Below, piece by piece: positions 1 to 8,307 of a DNA stretch of 64,000 nucleotides; position 1 is the first letter of the stretch, and the number at the start of each line of letters is the position of its first letter. The stretch spans positions 1,736,001 to 1,800,000 of the forward strand of contig JBBCGR010000003.1 of the NCBI GenBank assembly GCA_037201625.1. The letters run 5' to 3'. The DNA comes from JAMXLO01 sp037201625. Its GTDB lineage: Bacteria > Pseudomonadota > Alphaproteobacteria > Acetobacterales > Acetobacteraceae. The notes below the pieces were generated by a model. The model made no database searches, had not been told where the DNA came from, and saw nothing but the letters and a program-made list of their open reading frames with translations. The translations under genes and the position numbers were made by a program.

Positions 1-93
1 CGTCCCGAACGGGCCGAACAGCACCGAGGTCAGGTCGAGAATGCGCAGGCCCTTGAGCGGCCCGGTGGAGTCCGTCGTTTCGGGTTCTTGCAT
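1..93 (-). CDS. Class III (CaiB/BaiF) CoA-transferase, N-terminal fragment
   Basis: Only the first 31 codons lie in the window; the gene runs off the left edge. Translation from the ATG at 93 gives a short polar leader and then GLRILDLTSVLFGPFG. This matches the family N-terminus (G-[LV]-R-V-x-D-[LF]-T-x-x-x-x-G-P), which forms the start of the Rossmann-like CoA-binding domain. Family III enzymes transfer CoA between carboxylic acids through an aspartyl-CoA thioester; substrates vary widely and cannot be read from the N-terminus. Two further paralogues lie at 6043-7308 and 38471-39701. Family assignment is fairly secure because of the motif; substrate is unknown. Confidence 0.7.
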   Translation of the reverse strand, partial: MQEPETTDSTGPLKGLRILDLTSVLFGPFGT

Positions 94-210
94 CGCAGGT
101 CGGTCCTTGGCACGTCCTGCGCGAGAATAGCGGCGAGCGGCGCGAGGCGGCAAAGCCGGGCCTCGGCCGTGGGGCGCGATCGGTTGGATGCGGTCCGGCT
201 GGATGGATTC

Positions 211-299
211 GTGCGGTGGTTGGCCGGCTCATTCCACGCAGAGGTCGCGGAGGAGCGCAGAGGCCGCGGAGGAAGTGGATCGGGCGCTTCGCGCGGGGA
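211..299 (+). repeat. Dispersed intergenic repeat, family A, copy 1
   Basis: Starts with GTGCGGTGGTTGGCCGG, continues through a CACGCAGAGGTCGCGGAGG core and ends with GGGCGCTTCGCGC. The same order of blocks recurs at 2378-2466 and, inverted, at 49694-49776. It fills much of the 280-bp gap between the CoA-transferase start and the end of the MFS gene. No coding capacity is evident; the function is unknown. Confidence 0.75.
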
Positions 300-373
300 C
301 GTGTGGCGGATTAGCTGCGCACGTCGGCAGTTTTCGGCTGCGATGGACTGCGATCCGGCCAGGGCATCCGGCC

Positions 374-1831
374 TCACCTGCGGGACCGTGCGGGCAGGCG
401 CAGCGCGAGGCCGAAGGTGGCAGCCAGCAGCAGCAACTGACAGAAGAGGCCCGCCGTCAGGGCATCGCGATAGGCCGCGGCATCGGGCGCCGGTCCGAGG
501 ACACTGAAGAACACGTCGCCGATCGCAGCGACGCCGAGTGCGACCGACGATTGTGCCGTCGTCAGGAAGAGGCCGACCGCGGCGCCGGCATCGTCGCCGC
601 TGATGCCCGCCGTGCCGATCACCGTGTTGATCAGCGCCGGCTGCGCGAGGCCCTGGCCCAGGCCGTAGACCAGCAGGGCAGGCGTCAGGAATTGCAGGGC
701 CGCGCCATCGGCGAAGCGGAGCGAGGCGATCATGCCGAGCAGGCCGCAGCCCATCAGCAGGCTGCCGAGGTTGACGATGCGCGGGCCAAGCGCGGCGGCG
801 ATCGGGCCGGAGACGGCGGACGCTGCGGTGAAGCCGATGGCGAACGGCAGGAAGATCAACCCGGTCGCGCGCGCGGAGTAACCGAGGCCGGATTGGAAGT
901 ATACCGTCAGTACCACGAAGAACACGCCCGCGGTGCTGAAGAACAGCACGGACAGCACGAGGCCGAGGCGCAGCGTGCGAATCCGCAGGAGGTGCAGGGC
1001 CACGAGCGGTGTGCGGCCGCGCCGGATGACCCGCCGCTCATGCCGGACGAAGCCTGCCATCACCGGCACGACGGCGGCGAGCATGACGAAGGACCAGAGC
1101 GGCCAGTTGGATTCGCGGCCCTCGACGATCGGGTAGATCAGCAGGAAGAGGCCGAGGGTCGCGAGCGCCACGCCGATCGGGTCGAGCGTGGCGCCGCCTG
1201 CTCCGCGCGATTCGCGGACCATGCGGACGGCGGCGGCGATCGCCACCAGTCCGATCGGCAGGTTGACCAGGAAGATCAGCCGCCACGACAGGCCGAACAG
1301 GTCGAGGCTGACCAGCGCGCCGCCCAGAAGCTGAGCCGTGATCGAGGCGAAACCCATCGAGGCGCCGTACAGGCCGATCGCGACGGGTCGCTCGTGCTCG
1401 GCGAATTCCACCCGGATGATCGCCAGGACCTGCGGCGTGACGGCGGCGGCGCAGACTGCCTGCACGACGCGCGCGGCGATCAGCATGCCGGGTGATGGTG
1501 CCAGGCCGCACAGTCCCGAGGCGAGCGTGAAGCCGGCAATGCCCAGCAGGAAGATCCGCTTGCGCCCGAAGATGTCGCCCAGGCGTCCGCCGGTGATCAG
1601 GAACACGCTGAAGCCGATGCCGTAGGCCGCCACGATCAGTTGCAGTTGCGCCGGGCGCGCGGCGAACTCGGCCTGCATGGCGGGCAGTGCGATGTTGACG
1701 ATGAAGAAGTCGAGGAAGGCGAGGAACGAACCGATCAGGATGACGGGCAGCATCCACCACCGGTCGGGATCGAGGGCGGCGGAGGCATCCGGTTCGCGCG
1801 ACGTCGCGGGCAGAGCGCTGCGGGCGGACAT
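374..1831 (-). CDS. MFS drug/proton antiporter, DHA2 (EmrB/QacA-like) family
   Basis: A 485-residue inner-membrane protein predicted to have 14 transmembrane helices, the size and layout of DHA2 drug:H+ antiporters. TM1 covers about residues 28-50. The MFS loop 2-3 motif reads GRLGDIFGRKR (82-92), and WRLIFLVNLPIGL is the typical DHA2 segment. The ATG at 1831 follows a short leader and gives a cytoplasmic N-terminus rich in polar residues. The gene is divergent from an HxlR-type regulator at 1944, a common arrangement in which the regulator represses the efflux pump until an electrophilic or quinone-like signal arrives. Substrate is unknown. The reading frame is intact, unlike many genes elsewhere in the window. 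Confidence 0.85.
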   Translation of the reverse strand: MSARSALPATSREPDASAALDPDRWWMLPVILIGSFLAFLDFFIVNIALPAMQAEFAARPAQLQLIVAAYGIGFSVFLITGGRLGDIFGRKRIFLLGIAGFTLASGLCGLAPSPGMLIAARVVQAVCAAAVTPQVLAIIRVEFAEHERPVAIGLYGASMGFASITAQLLGGALVSLDLFGLSWRLIFLVNLPIGLVAIAAAVRMVRESRGAGGATLDPIGVALATLGLFLLIYPIVEGRESNWPLWSFVMLAAVVPVMAGFVRHERRVIRRGRTPLVALHLLRIRTLRLGLVLSVLFFSTAGVFFVVLTVYFQSGLGYSARATGLIFLPFAIGFTAASAVSGPIAAALGPRIVNLGSLLMGCGLLGMIASLRFADGAALQFLTPALLVYGLGQGLAQPALINTVIGTAGISGDDAGAAVGLFLTTAQSSVALGVAAIGDVFFSVLGPAPDAAAYRDALTAGLFCQLLLLAATFGLALRLPARSRR

Positions 1832-1894
1832 GCGGGCCTTTGCCGTGGGTTCCGATCGCGCCCATATCGTCTCGGCTGCGTGGATTGAAAGAAC

Positions 1895-1908
1895 GCACAG
1901 ATTTGTGC
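1895..1908. promoter_or_regulatory. Inverted repeat between divergent MFS and HxlR genes (candidate operator)
   Basis: GCACAGATTTGTGC has 5-bp perfect arms (GCACA/TGTGC) around four bases. It is centred in the 112-bp gap between the MFS start (1831) and the HxlR start (1944). This is where the dimeric winged-helix regulator would be expected to bind. The surrounding stretch is locally AT-rich, but no convincing -35/-10 pair was found. Confidence 0.4.
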
Positions 1909-1943
1909 CGTAGTATCATTTTGGGAACCATGGAGCCGTCGCG

Positions 1944-2330
1944 ATGGGCTGGGACAGCGCCGAATTGACGAGCCTGGCGAAGGAGCGCGCCACGCTGGCC
2001 TGCGGCGTCCAGACGACGCTGTCGGTGATCGATGGCCGCTGGAAGCTGCCGATCCTGCATCGCCTGCTGGGCGGCACGCAGCGCTTCGGGGAGTTGCGGC
2101 GGCATCTGCCGGCGGCCACCCAGCGCATGCTGACCCTGCATCTGCGGGAACTCGAGCGCGACGGCCTGGTCCATCGCGAGGTCTATCGGGAGGTGCCGCC
2201 GAAGGTCGAATACTCGCTGACCGCGACCGGGCGGTCGCTGGAGCCGCTGCTGCGGTTCATGAGCCAGTGGGGGCACGCCAACCGGGCCTCGCTGGTCGCG
2301 GCGGTCGAGGCGCGGGCGCGCTCGTCCTGA
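1944..2330 (+). CDS. HxlR-family winged-helix transcriptional regulator
   Basis: A 128-residue protein matching the HxlR family in length and motifs. GRWKLPILHRLLGG (31-44) is the start of the conserved DNA-binding helix region, followed by RFGELRRHLP and QRMLTLHLRELERDGLV (recognition helix). The YREVPPKVEYSLTATG wing (81-96) completes the fold. Cys20 sits just before the domain, where redox- or electrophile-sensing cysteines occur in some members. The gene is divergent from a DHA2 transporter with a palindrome between them, so local control of that transporter is the simplest inference. The C-terminus is short, as is usual for one-domain regulators. Confidence 0.85.
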   Translation: MGWDSAELTSLAKERATLACGVQTTLSVIDGRWKLPILHRLLGGTQRFGELRRHLPAATQRMLTLHLRELERDGLVHREVYREVPPKVEYSLTATGRSLEPLLRFMSQWGHANRASLVAAVEARARSS

Positions 2331-2377
2331 GCGGATGCTCGCGCTGGATCTTGAACGGGTCCCCGTGGGGGCGGTTG

Positions 2378-2466
2378 GTGCGGTGGTTGGCCGGCTTGTT
2401 TCACGCAGAGGGCGCTGAGGGGCGCAGAGGTCGCGGACGAAGCGATTGGGCGCTTCGCGCGCGGGA
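2378..2466 (+). repeat. Dispersed intergenic repeat, family A, copy 2
   Basis: Same block order as 211-299: GTGCGGTGGTTGGCCGG, then TTTCACGCAGAG, a GGCGCAGAGGTCGCGGA segment, and GGGCGCTTCGCGC. The copies differ by scattered substitutions and small indels, so this is an old dispersed element rather than a recent duplication. It lies between the HxlR stop and the next gene. Confidence 0.75.
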
Positions 2467-2585
2467 TGCCGATCAGGACGCCGCTGCGCGCCTCTGCGTG
2501 GGATCGTCCCGCCCGTCGCGGCACGGCTTGCCGCTGTCTGCCGCAATCTCTACCGTCCGCGCCCTCGCATCGAAGGAGCCGCGCG

Positions 2586-3017
2586 ATGGCCGATATCCCG
2601 AACCGTCCAGAGTACCAGAGCGACCTGTTCAAGCAGGGGCTCGAGGTCCGGCGCAGCGTGCTTGGCACCGACTATGTCGACGGCTCGATCGCGCGTGCCG
2701 ATGACTTCAACGCGGCGTTCCAGCAGATGACCACCGAGGTCGCGTGGGGCATGATCTGGACGCGTCCCGGGCTTGATCGCAAGACGCGCAGCATGATCAA
2801 CCTGACGATGCTCGCGGCACTGAACCGCGGGGCGGAGTTCCGCCTGCATCTGCGCGCCGCGCTGACCAACGGCGTGAGCCGCGACGAGATCAAGGAGATC
2901 CTGCTGCAGATCGGCGCCTATTGCGGCATCCCCGCCTGCCTGGAGGCGTTCCGCATCGCCACCGAGGTATTCAAGGATGTCGACGGCGCACCGGCGAACA
3001 AGGGGAGTGCCGGCTGA
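2586..3017 (+). CDS. Carboxymuconolactone decarboxylase family protein (PcaC-like)
   Basis: A 143-residue protein. The start at 2586 was chosen because GAAGGAG lies just upstream and the conserved sequence starts soon after. An in-frame extension to 2466 would run through the repeat. The family core is clear: LDRKTRSMINLTMLAALNRG, then EFRLHLRAALTNGVSRDEI and YCGIPACLEAF, the all-helical AhpD/CMD fold. 4-carboxymuconolactone decarboxylase acts in the protocatechuate branch of the beta-ketoadipate pathway. No other pca gene is near, so the real substrate may differ. The stop codon overlaps the next start (TGATG), so it is translationally coupled to the dehydrogenase at 3017. Confidence 0.8.
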   Translation: MADIPNRPEYQSDLFKQGLEVRRSVLGTDYVDGSIARADDFNAAFQQMTTEVAWGMIWTRPGLDRKTRSMINLTMLAALNRGAEFRLHLRAALTNGVSRDEIKEILLQIGAYCGIPACLEAFRIATEVFKDVDGAPANKGSAG

Positions 3018-3922
3018 TGGCCGACAAATTCTCCGTCGGCTTCGTCGGCGTCGGCAACATGGGCTGGCCGATGGCGGCCTGCCTGGTGCGCGCCGGCTTC
3101 ACCGTGCACGTGAACGATTCGCGCCGCGAGGTGGCCAACAATTTCGTCCAGCAGATCGGCGGCGACGCGCCGGACACGCTGCGCCAGTTGGCCGCGGCGT
3201 CGGACGTGGTGATCACCATGCTGCCGACCAGCGGCATCGTGGAGCGGGTGCTGGCGGACGGCGACGACAACCTGCTGGCTGGCATGAAGCCGGGCGCCGT
3301 GGTGATCGAGATGAGTTCCGGCGTGCCCTCGGTCACGCAGGTGCTCGCGCAGCGCGTCGCCGAACTCGGCGGCCACATGATCGATGCGCCGGTGTCGGGC
3401 GGCGTGCCGCGGGCGAAGACCGGCGAACTGGCGATCATGGTCGGCGGCGACGATGCGATCATCGACCGGGTGCTGCCGGTGCTGCAGGGGATGGGCACCT
3501 CGGTGCTGCGCACCGGCGCGGTCGGCTCCGGCCAGGCGATGAAGGCGCTGAACAACCTGGTGAGCGCCGGCGGCTTCCTGATCGGCATCGAGGCGCTGCT
3601 GATCGGCCAGCGTTTCGGCCTCGATCCGGCGGTGATGGTCGATGTGCTGAATGCCGCCACGGGCATGAACAATTCGACGCAGAAGAAGTTCAAGCAGTTC
3701 GTGTTGTCGCGGAAGTTCGATGCCGGCTTCACCATGGGCCTGCTGGCGAAGGACCTGTCGATCGCGTTGCAGGTCGGGCGTGAGACCGGCACCGCGGCGC
3801 CGCTGTCGGCGCTGACCAAGGAGATGGTGGCGGCGGCGCAGGCGATGTTCGGCTCCGACGCCGACCACACCGAGATGGCGAAGCTGTGCGAGCGCCTGGT
3901 GGGGACGGAACTCGGCAAATAA
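3017..3922 (+). CDS. NAD(P)-dependent 3-hydroxyisobutyrate dehydrogenase family oxidoreductase
   Basis: A 301-residue beta-hydroxyacid dehydrogenase. The N-terminal Rossmann motif is GVGNMG (11-16), the substrate-binding signature DAPVSGGVPRAKTG lies near residue 122, and GQAMKALNN near 172-180 carries the expected catalytic lysine. The ATG overlaps the TGA of the upstream PcaC-like gene, which excludes the longer in-frame extension. The family includes 3-hydroxyisobutyrate, tartronate semialdehyde and related dehydrogenases, and the exact substrate cannot be assigned. Together with the upstream gene it forms a two-gene operon that may handle a ring-cleavage or branched-acid intermediate. Confidence 0.82.
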   Translation: MADKFSVGFVGVGNMGWPMAACLVRAGFTVHVNDSRREVANNFVQQIGGDAPDTLRQLAAASDVVITMLPTSGIVERVLADGDDNLLAGMKPGAVVIEMSSGVPSVTQVLAQRVAELGGHMIDAPVSGGVPRAKTGELAIMVGGDDAIIDRVLPVLQGMGTSVLRTGAVGSGQAMKALNNLVSAGGFLIGIEALLIGQRFGLDPAVMVDVLNAATGMNNSTQKKFKQFVLSRKFDAGFTMGLLAKDLSIALQVGRETGTAAPLSALTKEMVAAAQAMFGSDADHTEMAKLCERLVGTELGK

Positions 3923-4012
3923 CGCCGATCCAGCAGGTGGCGTCACGGCGGCTGAACGCCGGCAGCCGTTCCGGGGGAGTAGTCTTATGGTTCCCGTAAG
4001 GAGACCCCCGAC

Positions 4013-4522
4013 ATGGCGCCCCAGCCCCTTTCGGTGCAGGACATGGTGTCGCTGTACAGCGACCTCGAGGCGTTGGCCAACCTGGCCCAGGCGACCAGGA
4101 GCGGGTTGGAGATGGCGGTGGGCGGCGGCATCGGCGTGCTCGACGCGCTGCATGTGGGCGGCCTGATCCCGGAGGGAGCGCGGCGCGGGTTCAATGTGCC
4201 GGGCTCGCGCGTCCTCAGCGCCAGCCAGCAGGAACTCAAGGCGTTCTATCTGGCGGTGACCGAGAGACGGAGACTGTTCTCAGCGGCGTTTCAGAGCAGT
4301 ACGGGCGTGCCGCTGGCCCCCGATAGCGCCTACGTCGTCGGGCTGATGCAACTGATCAGCTTCACGCGGCATGCGAATTTCGGCGCGGTGCCGCAGGGCC
4401 AGCGTGGGGAGATGCGGCTGTACGACACCAAGATCGGGGCTCTGCTGCGCAGCCGGCAATGGGATCCCAACGATGTGGATGCCGGCGGCACCTGGCAGTG
4501 GGACGGCCAGCGGATCGGGTAG
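4013..4522 (+). CDS. Uncharacterised 169-residue protein
   Basis: The ATG is preceded by GTAAGGAG at good spacing, and codon use matches the neighbours, so it is very probably real. The protein has no signal peptide or membrane helix. It starts with a helical stretch (LSVQDMVSLYSDLEALANL), has a glycine-rich turn, and ends in a charged/tryptophan-rich tail (TWQWDGQRIG). I do not recognise the family. It stands alone: the upstream operon ends 90 bp earlier and the next gene is on the opposite strand. Confidence 0.6.
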   Translation: MAPQPLSVQDMVSLYSDLEALANLAQATRSGLEMAVGGGIGVLDALHVGGLIPEGARRGFNVPGSRVLSASQQELKAFYLAVTERRRLFSAAFQSSTGVPLAPDSAYVVGLMQLISFTRHANFGAVPQGQRGEMRLYDTKIGALLRSRQWDPNDVDAGGTWQWDGQRIG

Positions 4523-4589
4523 CGCGTCGGGCGTGGCTTGCTGCTCCCCGGGCGACATCGCAGTGGGCGACCGGATATTCTCCATCGCC

Positions 4590-4668
4590 ATGGCATGGCT
4601 TGGCCATCACGTCTTTCGTCGCACCGAGTGGAAAAGACGTGGATGGCCGGCCTGCGCCGGCCATGACG
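4590..4668. repeat. Dispersed palindromic repeat, family C, copy 1
   Basis: An imperfect inverted repeat. The left arm TGGCCATCACGTCTTT pairs with a right arm containing AAAAGACGTGGATGGCC, followed by a GC-rich GGCCTGCGCCGGCC hairpin and CATGACGG. A related unit is at 8308-8385. It lies between two convergent genes and could form a cruciform or RNA hairpin. Confidence 0.6.
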
Positions 4669-4724
4669 GCGGGAGTCTGGATCATCAGGGTTTGGTCTTA
4701 GCGCCTGCGTCGGTCGCGCCCGCC

Positions 4725-5963
4725 TCACGCATAGGCCAGGCGGCCACGCTCGCGCTGGCGCGACACCAGGAAGCCGATCACCAGCAGGTTCGCGAGGTTG
4801 AACACCACGCCGATGGCGAAGGCCGGCCCGTAGAAGCCGAAATGATCATACACCTCGCCGGCCAGCCAACTGCCGAACGCCATCCCCGACATGCCGAGAA
4901 ACAGCAAGGTCGGGACGCGCCAGGACGCCTCGGCCGATGGATACAGCTCGCGGATTGCCACGACGTAGGACGGGATGATGCCGGAGAAACCGAGCCCGAA
5001 CGCGGCGGCCACGGCGAACAGGCCGATCTCGCTCTGCGTCAGCAGGAAGGCGCCGATCGCCACCGCCTGGCAGAGCGATCCCGCCATCACCGCGCGCAGC
5101 CCGCCGATGCGGTCGGCCAGCATCCCCCAGAACTGCCGGCTGACGAAGGCGCAGGCGAGCAGCACCGACAGCATCGCCGCGCCATGCGTCGGTGCGATCC
5201 CGAGATCGGTGCAGAATGCCACCAGGTGGCTGTTCGGCACCGCCATGGGCATGCAGCAGAGGAAGGCGGCGAGGCAGATCAGCGCCTGCACGATGTTGGG
5301 CGGCAGGCCGAGCACCGCGGCGGCGGGCGTGCCCCTCGGCCGCGCGGGCAGGGCATGCGCCTCGGGCGCCGGTCGCAGGCCGAGCAGCGTCAGCGGCAGG
5401 ATCACCGCGAGCACGACCCCCGAATAGGCCAGCATCGTGGCGGCCCAGCCGTAGCGGGAGATGCCGAGTTCGAACGCCGAGGGCCAGACGATGCCGGCGA
5501 TGTACTGGCCGGAGGAGATCAGCGCGAGCGCCGAGCCGCGGCGGCGGTCGAACCAGCGGCTGACATAGATCACCAGCGGCGCGAAGATCGCCCCGTTGCC
5601 AATCAGCCCGATCAGCAGCCCATGCCCGACATACAGCGCCCAGATGCTGCCGTGGCGGAGAGCGCGAGGCCCGCGGCCATCATCACGGCGCCGATCATGA
5701 CGGTGAAGCGGATGCCGATGCGGTCGGCGAGCCAGCCCATCAGGATGCCGCCCAGCCCGGTGCCGACCCAGACCAGCGCGCCGGCGAGCGCCACCACGGA
5801 ACGATCGGTCGCCAGCCCCTCCTGGATCGGCTTCAGCCCGACCACCACCAGCAGGGGCGCGCCGTAGGAGAGCGACAGGAATCGCGAGCGTCAGGCACGC
5901 AGCCATCCACGACGCGCGGCTCTCGATGCTGGCCGCGCGTTGCCGGCGGCACGTGTCCGGCAT
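4725..5963 (-). CDS. MFS transporter, monocarboxylate/OFA-like (two compensating frameshifts)
   Basis: The span is 413 codons if two indels are repaired, at about 5875 and about 5650. Between them the correct frame reads VVGLKPIQEG and GILMGWLADRIGIRF (an MFS loop motif). Before and after, the other frame carries the signal-like start and helices such as YVGHGLLIGLIGNGAIFAP. The ATG at 5963 is preceded by GGGAGGAG. Twelve transmembrane helices of about 400 residues fit the monocarboxylate/oxalate-formate type. The two shifts cancel, as expected of sequencing indels rather than decay. It is divergent from the CoA-transferase at 6043 with about 80 bp between, so it may import that enzyme's carboxylic acid substrate (inference). 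Confidence 0.72.
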   Translation of the reverse strand: MPDTCRRQRAASIESRASWMAACLTLAIPVALLRRAPAGGGRAEADPGGAGDRSFRGGARRRAGLGRHRAGRHPDGLARRPHRHPLHRHDRRRDDGRGPRALRHGSIWALYVGHGLLIGLIGNGAIFAPLVIYVSRWFDRRRGSALALISSGQYIAGIVWPSAFELGISRYGWAATMLAYSGVVLAVILPLTLLGLRPAPEAHALPARPRGTPAAAVLGLPPNIVQALICLAAFLCCMPMAVPNSHLVAFCTDLGIAPTHGAAMLSVLLACAFVSRQFWGMLADRIGGLRAVMAGSLCQAVAIGAFLLTQSEIGLFAVAAAFGLGFSGIIPSYVVAIRELYPSAEASWRVPTLLFLGMSGMAFGSWLAGEVYDHFGFYGPAFAIGVVFNLANLLVIGFLVSRQRERGRLAYA

Positions 5964-6042
5964 TGCCGGCTTCTCCTCCCGGGGTATAAGCGGCAGGCGG
6001 GTATGGACCCGGGGTGGCAGCCCGGCAAGCTGGAGAGACGGC

Positions 6043-7308
6043 ATGAGTGACCCCATTGGCGCCCAAACCACCGGACCACTTCCCACCGGACCACTTCCGA
6101 CGGGACCATTGCGGGGGCCTGCGCGTGTTCGACCTGACGCGCGTGCTGGCAGGACCGACCTGCGTGCAGATGCTGGCCGATCTCGGCGCCGATGTGATCA
6201 AGATCGAACGTCCCGGCGCCGGCGACGACACCCGCGGCTTCGCGCCGCCCTACAATGCCGGGCACCAGGGAGAGCGCCTATTTCGTCGGCGTGAACCGCA
6301 ACAAGCGCTCGGGTCACGCTCGACATCGCGCAACCCGAGGGCCAGGCGATCGCGCTGCAGCTCATCGCGCAATCCGACATTCTGGTGGAGAACTTCAAGG
6401 TCGGCGCGCTGGCGAAATACGGTCTCGGCTACGAGCAACTGCACGCGAAATTCCCGCGGCTGATCTACTGCTCGATCACCGGCTTCGGCCAGACCGGGCC
6501 GTACGCGCCGCGGCCGGGCTATGATTCGCTGATCCAGGCGATGGGCGGCGTCATGAGCCTGACCGGCGAGCCGGACGGGCTGCCGCAGAAGGTGGGCGTG
6601 CCGGTCGCCGACCTGTTCGCGGGGCTGTATGGCTGCATCGGCATCCTGGCCGCGCTGCGCCATCGCGACGCGACGGGCGAGGGGACCAATATCGGCCAGC
6701 AGATCGACATCGGCATGCTCGACACCCACGTGGCGTGGCTCGCCAACCAGGGCATGAACTACCTGGCGACCGGCGAGAACCCCGCGCGGCTCGGCAACCA
6801 GCATCCCAACATCGTGCCCTATCAGGTGTTCCCGACCGAGGACGGCCACATCGTGCTGTCGATCGGCAACGACCCGACGTTCAAGCGGTTCTGCGAGGCC
6901 TTCGCGCTGACCCATCTGCTGGAGGATGCGCGCTTCGCCACCAACGCCGCCCGGGTGGAGAACCGCCAGTTGGTGACCGACACGCTGACGCCGGTGATGC
7001 AGACGCAGAAGACCGTGTGGTGGGTGGACAAGCTGGAGGCGCTGAAGATCGGCTGCGGTCCCATCAACAAACTGTCCGAGGTATTCGCCGATCCGCATAT
7101 CGTCGCGCGCGGCGTGGTGCGCGAGATGGCGCATGGCTCGGGCGGGAGCGTGAAGGTGATCGCCAACCCGGTGCGCCTGTCCGAGACGCCGCCGGATTAC
7201 CGCCTGCCGCCGCCGCTGCTGGGCGAGCACACCGACGCGGTGCTGGCCGAGCGCCTCGGGCTGGACGCGGCAGCGCTGGCGGGGCTGCGGGAGAAGGGCG
7301 TGATCTGA
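6043..7308 (+). CDS. Class III (CaiB/BaiF) CoA-transferase (frameshifted)
   Basis: About 420 residues once three indels are repaired: in the G-run near 6115, near 6270 and near 6312. The N-terminus then reads LRGLRVFDLTRVLAGPTC and LADLGADVIKIERPG, followed by YFVGVNRNKRS and a long intact remainder. GYDSLIQAMGG contains the family's active-site aspartate, and the C-terminus has PPLLGEHTDAVL. Start ATG 6043 has a GGAGAG upstream. The leader encodes a TGPLP-type pentapeptide repeat from a 15-bp tandem array. These enzymes form acyl-CoAs from free acids using a CoA donor. The next gene follows with no gap, so the two are probably co-expressed. Substrate unknown. Confidence 0.8.
6068..6112 (+). 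repeat. Tandem 15-bp array (three units) inside the CoA-transferase leader
   Basis: Two identical units CCACCGGACCACTTC are followed by a diverged CGACGGGACCATTGC. In the proposed reading frame they encode repeated T-G-P-L-P. The array ends at the G-run where the first frameshift of the gene lies. Confidence 0.8.
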
Positions 7309-8208
7309 ATGGCGCTGCCGTCCGAGGCCGTCTACCTGCCGTTCGAGGCGGGGCCGTACCGGATGGCCATGGCGCTGACGACCGTGCCCGAGACAGCGTG
7401 GTTCGAGTTCGACGACCGCTATGCCGATGAGATGGCCGAGCGCCGCCGCCTGCTGGCGGACCGCCACCACGACGTGTTCGGCACGCTGCCGGCCTCCGAC
7501 GCCGCCCGCTCGGAGACGCTGCACGCGGTGGCGGCCAACCTGGTGGAGCACGCGCCACAGTGGTTCCGCCGCGGCGGCGATGTGCTGCACAATGCGCTGA
7601 CCGGCGAGACCTGGGACCTCGCCGCGCCGCCCTGCGATCCGCTGGAGGTGGCCGGGCGGCTGGTGCAGGAGGATCTCTGCCTCATCCAGGTGACCGACGC
7701 CGGTCCGATGTTCACCGCCGGCGTGCTGTGCTTTCCCTCCCGCTGGCGGCTGCATGAGAAGCTGGGCCTGCCGCTCGCGGCGGTGCACGGGGCGGTGCCG
7801 CAGTACGCCGAGCGTCTCGCCTCGCCGGTCGACCGGTTCATGGCGAAGGTGAAGCCGGGCCACATCGCCTCGCGGCTGAACTGGTCGGTGCTGGACGACC
7901 CGGCGATGTTCCAGCCGACCGGCAAATGGCGCGAGGCAGCCAACGCGGCGATCACCCCGGAGAATGCCGGCGAGCGCCTGCACCTGCGCGTCGAGCGGCA
8001 GACGCTGCGGCGGCTGCCGCGGTCGGAGGCGGTCCTGTTCGGCATCCGCGTGCACAGCTATCCGATGGCGCGCGCCATCGACTCATCGTCCGTGGCCCGG
8101 CGCCTGGCCGAGGCCGTGCGGGCGCTGCCGGAGGCGACGGTGCACTACAAGAGCCTGAGGGCGTTCGGGCCGGCGCTGCTGGCATGGCTGGACGCGCGGG
8201 CGGCCTGA
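7309..8208 (+). CDS. DUF3445 haem-dependent oxidative N-demethylase alpha-subunit-like protein
   Basis: An intact 299-residue protein. Stretches such as CLIQVTDAGPMFTAGVLCFP, SRWRLHEKLG, PVDRFMAKVKPG and LRVERQTLRRLPRS are characteristic of the DUF3445 family. Members adopt a PAS-like haem-binding fold. The characterised ones are the catalytic subunit of haem-dependent oxidative N-demethylase / dimethylamine monooxygenase, which converts dimethylamine to methylamine and formaldehyde. The ATG directly follows the TGA of the CoA-transferase. The partner reductase and ferredoxin-like subunits are not adjacent, so this may be a solitary homologue with another substrate. Family assignment is good; the reaction is an inference. 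Confidence 0.78.
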   Translation: MALPSEAVYLPFEAGPYRMAMALTTVPETAWFEFDDRYADEMAERRRLLADRHHDVFGTLPASDAARSETLHAVAANLVEHAPQWFRRGGDVLHNALTGETWDLAAPPCDPLEVAGRLVQEDLCLIQVTDAGPMFTAGVLCFPSRWRLHEKLGLPLAAVHGAVPQYAERLASPVDRFMAKVKPGHIASRLNWSVLDDPAMFQPTGKWREAANAAITPENAGERLHLRVERQTLRRLPRSEAVLFGIRVHSYPMARAIDSSSVARRLAEAVRALPEATVHYKSLRAFGPALLAWLDARAA

Positions 8209-8307
8209 CCGGTATCCCGCCGGCCGCGGCTGTGGTGGTGGGTTTCCCCTCGCCATGGGTGGCCTGGCTGCGGCATAGACGGGAAGTGTCGTGGGTTCCC
8301 CCGACCC

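Noticed and set aside
188..1495. Long plus-strand frame opposite the DHA2 transporter
   Set aside because: The minus-strand protein has clear MFS motifs and 14 helices; the plus frame is repetitive and charged and starts inside a dispersed repeat.
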